NCBI GenBank assembly: GCA_937871685.1
Contig: CALMOL010000301.1
Span: 9,215 to 23,235 of the forward strand
Origin: an uncultured Verrucomicrobiota bacterium
GTDB lineage: Bacteria; Verrucomicrobiota; Verrucomicrobiia; Chthoniobacterales; SZAS-18
Length of the DNA stretch: 14,021 bases
Direction: 5' to 3'
Position 1 is the stretch's first letter; each line of letters opens with the position of its first letter. Positions 9,416 to 14,021 of this stretch are shown here, piece after piece. A model generated the notes under the pieces. The model had not been told where the DNA came from. It did no database searches and saw only the letters and a list, made by a program, of their open reading frames with translations. The position numbers were made by a program, and so were the translations under genes.

Positions 9416-10192
9416 TCACAGCTCCCCGCCGATGGCCGTGAGCGCGCGATAGTTGGCGAGGACGGAGCGCAGCGCGGCGAGCGTGGCCGCGACTTGGCGC
9501 TCGCGAGCGGCGCGCTGCGGCGTTTCCCAAATGATCTCGAAGGGAGCGGGGTGAAGCTCGAAGGGGTTCGCGAGCACGCCCTCGAAGCAATGGCGGCGGA
9601 TCACGCCGCGCTCGGCCGGAAAACCGTCGATCACGGCCTCGGGCGCGCGGGGCAGGATCGCCGCGGCCGCCTCCAGCGCCGGCTCGACCAGCGCCTCGGT
9701 GAGCACCGCGCCGCGCGCGTAGGCGTAGCAGCCGGAAACGTTGTCGTCGGAATGGAGCGCGACGATGCCGTGGAACTGGCGCACGCCCAGCTCGCGCTCG
9801 AGCAAGTAGATCTCTGGCTCGCGCGAGCCGCGCCAGAACTCGCGGTTGAGGTCGCGGCCGGCGCGCGAGTGGCGCGTGCCGTCTTCCCAACCGGTGGGAT
9901 TGCACACGGGGTAGATCTCCAGCGCGTAGCCGCGCAGGATTTCGGGCTCGCAGAGCAGGCCAAGCGCAAGGGCCAGCAAGGCCTCGGCGCCCTCGGGCTC
10001 GTCGCCGTGGATCGCGCCGAAGAAGCTGAGCCGGATGGCATCGCCGCCGCCGGGCGGCCCATGCAGGCTCACGCGCGGCAGGGCATGGCGCTGGCCGCCG
10101 GACCGGAAGTCGCCCAGCTCGCTGACGGCGAGGCGCACGTCGGGATGCGGGACGGCATCGGCGAGCGGGGCAAGGAGGCGGCGGGTGGACAT
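9416..10192 (-). CDS. M14-family zinc metallocarboxypeptidase
   Basis: A 258-residue enzyme of the M14 (zinc carboxypeptidase; MpaA/AstE-like) group, which removes a C-terminal residue or splits an amide bond. Visible motifs are the zinc ligands His62 and Glu65 in GAIHGDEPEG, third zinc ligand His147 in ALHSDDN, substrate-binding RDLNREF (Asn116-Arg117) preceded by NPTGW, and a candidate catalytic Glu223 in FEIIWETP. No signal peptide is seen from this start, so it is probably cytoplasmic; a role in murein-peptide recycling like MpaA is possible but unproven, and amino-acid deacylation is the alternative. The start at 10192 (MSTRRLLAPLADAV) fits family length; an in-frame ATG at 10282 would add a poorly conserved 30-residue extension. 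It converges with the antiporter gene across the large palindrome. Confidence 0.88.
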   Translation of the reverse strand: MSTRRLLAPLADAVPHPDVRLAVSELGDFRSGGQRHALPRVSLHGPPGGGDAIRLSFFGAIHGDEPEGAEALLALALGLLCEPEILRGYALEIYPVCNPTGWEDGTRHSRAGRDLNREFWRGSREPEIYLLERELGVRQFHGIVALHSDDNVSGCYAYARGAVLTEALVEPALEAAAAILPRAPEAVIDGFPAERGVIRRHCFEGVLANPFELHPAPFEIIWETPQRAARERQVAATLAALRSVLANYRALTAIGGEL

Positions 10193-10437
10193 CCGGGATT
10201 GCACGGCGGCGGCGGATGATCCGGCCCACGGGCGCGGCGGCAAAAAGGTTTTCGGCTGGAAGAGCGAGCGCACGGCGGTCATGCGAAGGCGGGAAGCTGC
10301 GGGAGCGAAGCCGGCGGCGCGCTTGGGCAGAGTTTCACCCCGCCGTCCGGCGTGCACTCCCCCGAATGCGACGCCGGGACGACGAGGTGTTCCTCCCTCA
10401 GGAAATCAGGCGAGGCCACGCCTCGAAGCGCCGTCGA
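10193..10437. other. Intergenic region between carboxypeptidase and sbp genes; no gene seen
   Basis: About 245 bases. Both flanking genes are on the minus strand, so this is the 3' side of sbp and the 5' side of the carboxypeptidase gene. A short A/T patch (CAAAAAGGTTTTC near 10240-10252) is the most promoter-like spot, but no good hexamers are seen. The only clear structure is the hairpin at 10411-10425. Confidence 0.45.
10411..10425 (-). terminator. Hairpin CGAGGC-CAC-GCCTCG downstream of sbp
   Basis: A perfect 6-bp stem with 3-base loop lies 12 bases past the stop of the minus-strand sbp gene. No T-run follows, so intrinsic termination is doubtful; it resembles the hairpin placed after the kinase stop at 4965-4981. 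Confidence 0.35.
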
Positions 10438-11460
10438 TCACTTGGCGGCCGGCTGGTAGATGCGGTCGAAGACGCCGCCGTCGTCGAAGTGGGTCGGCTG
10501 CGCCTTGGCCCAGCCGCCGAACAGCTCGTCGATGGTGAAGAGCGCGGTCTTCGGGAAGTTCGCGGCGTATTTCCCCGCCACGGCGGCGAGGCGCGGGCGG
10601 TAGAAGTTGCGCGCGGCGATCTCCTGGCCCTCGGGCGAATACAGGAAGCGCAGGTATTCCTCCGCCACCGCGCGCGTGCCGCGCCCGTCCACCACCCGGT
10701 CCACCACGGCCACGGGCGGCTCGGCCAGGATGCTCACGCTCGGCGTGACGATCTCGAACTTGTCCGCGCCGAATTCCTTCAGCGCGAGGTGCGCCTCGCT
10801 CTCCCACGCGAGCAGCACGTCGCCGAGGCCGCGCTGCGCGAAGGTCACGGTGGCGCCGCGCGCGCCGGAGTCGAGCACGGGCACCTGCCGGTAGAGCGCG
10901 GCGACGAATTCCTGCGCGCTCTGCTCGTTCCCGCCGGGCTTGCGCAGGGCAAAGCCCCACGCGGCGAGGTAGTTCCAGCGCGCGCCGCCGGAGGTCTTCG
11001 GGTTCGGCGTGATGACCGAGAGGCCGGGCTTCACCAGGTCGTCCCAGTCGCGCACGCCCTTTGGGTTCCCCTTGCGCACGAGGAACACGATCGTGGACGT
11101 GTAGGGCGAGGAGTTGTCGGGCAGGCGCTGCGCCCAGCCCGGCTTCACCCAGCCGCCGTTGCGGACGAGGGCGTCGATGTCGGCCGCGAGCGCGAGCGTG
11201 ACCACGTCGGCGGGCAGGCCATCGATGACCGAGCGCGCCTGCTTGGCCGAGCCGCCGTGGGACTGCTTGACCGTGACCACGGCGCCCTTGGTCGCGCGCC
11301 AGTGCTTCGCGAAGGCTTGGTTGAAATCGGCGTAAAGCTCGCGCGTGGGGTCGTAGGAAACATTGAGGATTTCCGCGGCCGGCTCCGCGCCGACGCGGTG
11401 GACGAGGGAAGCGCCGAGAAAAGCGCCAAGGGCGAGAAGCGAGAGAATGGACGAGCGCAT
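10438..11460 (-). CDS. sbp: Sulfate-binding periplasmic protein (Sbp type)
   Basis: A 340-residue periplasmic solute-binding protein that should deliver sulfate to the CysTWA ABC transporter. The first 25 or so residues are a signal peptide (SILSLLALGAFLGASLV, then VGA). Family signatures are clear: KQSHGGSAKQA (65-75), NPKTSGGAR (153-161, an exact match to the classic sulfate-binding signature), LDSGARGATVTF and GGWAKAQPTHFDDGGVFD near the end. The pattern NPKTSGGARW plus DSGARG is that of E. coli Sbp rather than CysP, hence the symbol. It diverges from the CysP-type gene with 325 bp between them; no permease lies on its own strand here, so it probably shares the cysTW permease encoded opposite. 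The start at 11460 gives a normal signal peptide; an in-frame ATG at 11499 would add 13 residues. No Shine-Dalgarno is visible at either. Confidence 0.93.
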   Translation of the reverse strand: MRSSILSLLALGAFLGASLVHRVGAEPAAEILNVSYDPTRELYADFNQAFAKHWRATKGAVVTVKQSHGGSAKQARSVIDGLPADVVTLALAADIDALVRNGGWVKPGWAQRLPDNSSPYTSTIVFLVRKGNPKGVRDWDDLVKPGLSVITPNPKTSGGARWNYLAAWGFALRKPGGNEQSAQEFVAALYRQVPVLDSGARGATVTFAQRGLGDVLLAWESEAHLALKEFGADKFEIVTPSVSILAEPPVAVVDRVVDGRGTRAVAEEYLRFLYSPEGQEIAARNFYRPRLAAVAGKYAANFPKTALFTIDELFGGWAKAQPTHFDDGGVFDRIYQPAAK

Positions 11461-11741
11461 GGCAGAAGGGAAAAAAGAGGCGAGGAAGAGGCGGCGCATG
11501 AGGAGAAGCCGCAGGGGTGAGAGGAGATTCCGGCCGAAGGAGCGGCGGACCGGATGCGCCGCGAGGCCCGCGTGCCAGCGGGCAGTGCCGAGAAAACCAG
11601 GGCGGCTTTAGACGCCGGCGGGAAGAACGGGACAACACGCCACGACACACATTCGACCAGCGCGAAGCAGACGGCGGGAAACGGCGGGAGCGGTAAACGC
11701 GTTCACGGAGCAGCGGTGAAGAGCCACACGGAAAGCCTCAA
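11461..11741. other. Divergent intergenic region between sbp and cysP; no gene seen
   Basis: About 280 GC-rich bases that would form a long leader for sbp if its promoter lies in the AT-rich patch at 11742-11770. Purine-rich on the plus strand next to sbp (GGGAAAAAAGAGGCGAGGAAG). No open frame here looks like a protein, and no strong hairpin or riboswitch pattern was recognised. Confidence 0.45.
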
Positions 11742-11770
11742 AGATTAGTTGTCAATCAACTTTTACAATC
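11742..11770. promoter_or_regulatory. AT-rich control site upstream of cysP with inverted repeats AGTTG-TCAAT-CAACT
   Basis: This is the most AT-rich patch in the window. AGTTG (11747-11751) and CAACT (11757-11761) form an inverted repeat around TCAAT, overlapping a smaller one, GATT (11743-11746) and AATC (11754-11757). TACAAT (11764-11769) resembles a -10 box on the plus strand and would start cysP transcription 10-15 bases before its ATG, with no good -35. On the minus strand a perfect TTGACA lies opposite 11751-11756, without a convincing -10. A shared operator for sbp and cysP, answering to sulfur supply, is inferred from position; the regulator is unknown. Confidence 0.5.
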
Positions 11771-11785
11771 TAGCTGTCTCATCCC

Positions 11786-12808
11786 ATGCGTTTCTCTTTT
11801 GCCGCCGGGCTCCGCCGCCTCCTTCTCCCTGGTCTCGGGATCGTCGCGCTGGCCACGCCGGCCCTGGCGCAGACCACCCTCCTCAACGCTTCCTACGACG
11901 TTTCTCGCAGCGTTTACAAGGAGCTGAACCCCGCCTTCGCCGCGGCGTGGAAAACGCGCACGGGCCAGGACGCGCGCATCGACCAGTCGCACGGCGCCTC
12001 GTCCAAGCAGGCGCGCGCGGTGCTCGATGGCCTGGAGGCCGACGTGCTCACGATGAACAACGCGCTCGACCTCGACGCGGTGGCCGCGGCCAATCCCGCG
12101 CTCGTGCCCGCCGACTGGCGGACGCGGCTGCCAAACGGAGCCTCGCCCAGCTTTTCCGCGATCCTCTTCGTCGTCCGCAAGGGCAACCCGAAGGCCATCC
12201 GCGACTGGCCCGACCTCGCGCGCGACGGCGTGCAGGTCATCGTGCCCAATCCCAAGACCTCCGGCAACGGCCGCTACTCCTACCTGGCCGCGTGGGAGCA
12301 CGCCCGGCGCGCGGGGGGCGGCGACGCCGGGGCGGCACGCGAAGGCGTGCGGCGCCTTTTCGCCCACGTGCCCGTGCTCGACACCGGCGGGCGCGGCGCC
12401 ACCACGACCTTCGCCCAGCGCGGCATCGGCGACGTGCTCCTCACCTTCGAGAACGAGATCAGCCTGCTGCGCGCCGAGCTGGGGGCCGACCAATTCGAGG
12501 TGGTGATCCCGTCGCTCACCGTGCGCGCCGACAATCCCGTGACGGTGGTCGAGGCGAACGCGGCAAAGCGCGGGACGACCGCGCTGGCGCGCGCTTACGC
12601 TGAGTTTCACTTCACCGAGGAGGCGCAGGAAATCTTCGCCCGGAACGGCCTGCGGCCCGTGAGCGAGGCCGTGCTCGCCCGGCACGCGGCGCAGTTGCCG
12701 AACTTGAAGCTCTTCACCGTAGAGGAAGCGTTCGGCTCGTGGGCCGAGGCGCAGCGCGTCCACTTCGCCGATGGGGGCACATGGGATCAGATCCAGGCGG
12801 CGCGGTGA
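11786..12808 (+). CDS. cysP: Thiosulfate/sulfate-binding periplasmic protein (CysP type)
   Basis: A 340-residue periplasmic binding protein for thiosulfate and/or sulfate, first gene of a cysP-cysT-cysW cluster. Residues 1-29 are a signal peptide with ALA-Q cleavage. It shares the family plan of the divergent Sbp (DQSHGASSKQA at 66-76, NPKTSGNGRYSYLAAW at 155-170, LDTGGRGATTTF, FGSWAEAQRVHFADGGTWD), but the ligand-loop variants NPKTSGN-x-RY and DTGGRG are those of E. coli CysP rather than Sbp. The ATG follows the AT-rich control patch by 15 bases and has no Shine-Dalgarno, so the message may be nearly leaderless. The next gene, cysT, starts 291 bp downstream, beyond a pair of strong hairpins, an unusually wide gap inside an ABC transporter operon. 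Confidence 0.93.
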   Translation: MRFSFAAGLRRLLLPGLGIVALATPALAQTTLLNASYDVSRSVYKELNPAFAAAWKTRTGQDARIDQSHGASSKQARAVLDGLEADVLTMNNALDLDAVAAANPALVPADWRTRLPNGASPSFSAILFVVRKGNPKAIRDWPDLARDGVQVIVPNPKTSGNGRYSYLAAWEHARRAGGGDAGAAREGVRRLFAHVPVLDTGGRGATTTFAQRGIGDVLLTFENEISLLRAELGADQFEVVIPSLTVRADNPVTVVEANAAKRGTTALARAYAEFHFTEEAQEIFARNGLRPVSEAVLARHAAQLPNLKLFTVEEAFGSWAEAQRVHFADGGTWDQIQAAR

Positions 12809-12905
12809 GATCGCCAGCGCGAAGGATCGCTCCGCTCCTCGTCATGGATCGCGAAGTTCGCCCGGCGCGTTTGGGATTTCCGCCCCGCGTGGCCGAGCCG
12901 CGTTG
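12809..12905. other. cysP 3' flank, non-coding
   Basis: About 97 bases between cysP and the hairpin pair. No gene or terminator is seen. The segment contains GATCGCTCCGCTCC and GATCGCGAAGTTCGCC, which look like decayed dispersed-repeat sequence, but only one copy is present in this window. Confidence 0.35.
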
Positions 12906-13070
12906 TGGAGTGCGGTGGCTTGCCACCGCTCTGGGTCGGCGCCGCTTGCTGCGCCAGGGGCGGCGCGCCGGAGAAAGAAAACTTCGCCGCCATCTCCGGC
13001 CATCGCCGCCCACCCGACCCTGCGGCGGCAAGCCGCCTTGCCCAGAGCGGGAGCAAGCTCCCGCACTCCA
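12906..13070. repeat. REP-like inverted pair of hairpins between cysP and cysT
   Basis: The outer segments 12906-12935 and 13041-13070 are inverted copies (TGGAGTGCGG at one end, CCGCACTCCA at the other). Each carries an 8-bp hairpin: GCGGTGGC-TT-GCCACCGC (12912-12929) and GCGGGAGC-AA-GCTCCCGC (13047-13064). The two hairpins differ at two stem positions, and both arms have changed together, so pairing is kept. An inner hairpin GGCGGC-AA-GCCGCC (13024-13037) has a weaker counterpart on the left near 12939-12954. The middle 60 bases show no gene. This is a palindromic unit pair of the REP/BIME kind inside an operon. Confidence 0.85.
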
Positions 13071-13099
13071 AAACGTCGTCGGCCTTCCGCAAGCCCCTC

Positions 13100-13996
13100 A
13101 TGATCGCGCGAACCCTTGACCACTCCGCGCCAGGGACGAAACCGGCGTATGCTCTCCCGCGCCGCCGCCGCCGGGCGATGCCGGGCTTCGGGCTGACGCT
13201 CGGGATCACCCTCGGATACCTCGGCCTGCTCGTGCTGCTGCCGCTCACCACCTTGGCGGTGAAAGCGTCGGGAATCGGCTGGGAGGGCTTCACGCGGGTG
13301 CTGGGTTCGCCGCGGGTGTGGGCGGCGCTGCGGCTCTCGTTCGGCACGGCGCTGATCGCCGCGTTCATCGCGGCGGCGCTGGGCGCGCTCCTGGCCGGGG
13401 CGCTCACGCGCTACGATTTCCCCGGCCGCCGGTTCGCGGACGCGCTCGTGGACTTGCCCTTCGCGCTGCCCACGGCGGTGGCCGGCATCGCGCTCACCAC
13501 GCTCTACGCGCCGAATGGCTGGCTCGGCCGGCCGTTGCTCGCCCTGGGCGTGAAGGTCGCCTACACGCCGCTGGGCATCACGCTCGCGCTGGTGTTCATC
13601 GGGCTGCCCTTCGTGGTGCGCACGCTGGAGCCGGTGCTGCGCGACGCCGCGCGCGAGGCCGAGGAGGCCGCGGCCACGCTCGGCGCGGGGCGCTGGACGA
13701 TCCTGCGGCGCGTGGTGTTCCCGCCGCTGCGGCCGGCGCTGCTCACGGGCTGCGCGCTCGCCTTCGCGCGCGGCGTCGGGGAATACGGCTCGGTCGTGTT
13801 CATCGCGGGCAACCTGCCGGGCGTGTCCGAGATCGCCCCGCTGCTCATCATCATCCGCCTGGAGGAATACGACTACCGCGGCGCCTCCGTGATCGCCATG
13901 GCGATGCTCGTCGTGTCGTTCGGCCTGCTGATCGCCATCAATGCGCTCCAGGCGCGGATGCAGCGCCTCGCGACCGGTGAAGGGAAACGCTCATGA
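13100..13996 (+). CDS. cysT: Sulfate/thiosulfate ABC transporter permease CysT
   Basis: A 298-residue inner-membrane permease subunit of the sulfate/thiosulfate importer, which pairs with CysW and the ATPase CysA. After a basic N-terminal segment (LPRRRRRAMPGFGLTLG) it shows about six membrane helices. Family hallmarks include DLPFALPTAVAGIALTTLY (a typical CysT stretch), and the EAA loop that contacts the ATPase (EAEEAAATLGAGRWTILRRV, followed by VFPPLRPAL). The end RLEEYDYRGASVIAMAML is also typical. The ATG at 13100 is preferred because it keeps a CysT-like length; an internal ATG at 13178 would start right at MPGFGLTLG and is a real alternative. The frame stays open upstream through the hairpin pair, but that part is not protein-like. 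The stop overlaps the start of cysW by four bases (ATGA), so the two are translationally coupled. Confidence 0.95.
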   Translation: MIARTLDHSAPGTKPAYALPRRRRRAMPGFGLTLGITLGYLGLLVLLPLTTLAVKASGIGWEGFTRVLGSPRVWAALRLSFGTALIAAFIAAALGALLAGALTRYDFPGRRFADALVDLPFALPTAVAGIALTTLYAPNGWLGRPLLALGVKVAYTPLGITLALVFIGLPFVVRTLEPVLRDAAREAEEAAATLGAGRWTILRRVVFPPLRPALLTGCALAFARGVGEYGSVVFIAGNLPGVSEIAPLLIIIRLEEYDYRGASVIAMAMLVVSFGLLIAINALQARMQRLATGEGKRS

Positions 13997-14021
13997 GCGC
14001 GCCGTCCCGCTCCCTTTCCCC
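13993..14021 (+). CDS. cysW: Start of the CysW permease gene, cut by the window end
   Basis: Only the first ten codons are present (MSAPSRSLSP, no stop). The ATG overlaps the cysT stop codon as ATGA, and GAAGGG lies 8-13 bases upstream, the best Shine-Dalgarno-like sequence near any start in the window. The assignment to CysW rests on the universal cysT-cysW order, not on sequence, since so little is visible. Confidence 0.65.

Noticed and set aside
11461..11785. Riboswitch (for example SAM type) in the sbp-cysP gap
   Set aside because: No conserved riboswitch core or convincing multi-stem fold followed by a terminator could be seen on either strand.
12905..13099. N-terminal extension of cysT through the hairpin pair
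   Set aside because: The extended part translates the palindromes and has no similarity to CysT; length and N-terminal features support the start at 13100.

Overview
The window is about 14 kb of very GC-rich, gene-dense bacterial DNA. Three things make a Verrucomicrobiota (Opitutales/Opitutaceae-like) chromosome the best guess: a large hybrid sensor kinase with a beta-propeller sensor, Sbp/CysP-type sulfur-anion uptake genes, and abundant short palindromic intergenic elements. This is inference from gene types and style; there is no rRNA or marker gene here. No tRNA, rRNA, CRISPR, transposase or prophage gene was seen.

Region 1 (1-6289) is a signalling block. It opens with the 3' end of a hybrid histidine kinase. 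A striking array follows at 424-799: 18 imperfect 12-bp palindromes (core TCCAA-NN-TTGGA) at a mean period of 21.4 bp. Next comes a complete paralogue of the same kinase (1027-4953), with signal peptide, regulator-propeller repeats, Y_Y_Y domain, membrane helix, HisKA, HATPase, receiver and a helical tail. After about 350 bp of palindromic, non-coding DNA holding a run of 20 C comes a receiver-LuxR response regulator (5303-6289), a plausible partner of the kinases.

Region 2 (6378-10192) holds unrelated housekeeping or accessory genes: a TPR protein, a small exported protein of unknown function, a KefB/CPA2-type cation:proton antiporter with a C-terminal cyclic-nucleotide-binding domain instead of the usual RCK domain, and an M14 zinc carboxypeptidase. 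The antiporter and the carboxypeptidase converge on a roughly 150-bp nested palindrome (9254-9404) that fills the gap between them.

Region 3 (10438-14021) is a sulfate/thiosulfate uptake locus. A sulfate-binding protein of Sbp type (minus strand) diverges from a thiosulfate/sulfate-binding protein of CysP type (plus strand), which is followed by the permease genes cysT and cysW (cysW is cut by the window end). An AT-rich patch with inverted repeats just upstream of cysP is the likely control site. A REP-like pair of hairpins lies between cysP and cysT, the position REP elements occupy between malE and malF in E. coli, and may set the binding-protein to permease ratio.

Across the window almost no start codon has a recognisable Shine-Dalgarno sequence. 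The feature most worth following up is the 21.4-bp-period palindrome array between the two kinase paralogues.
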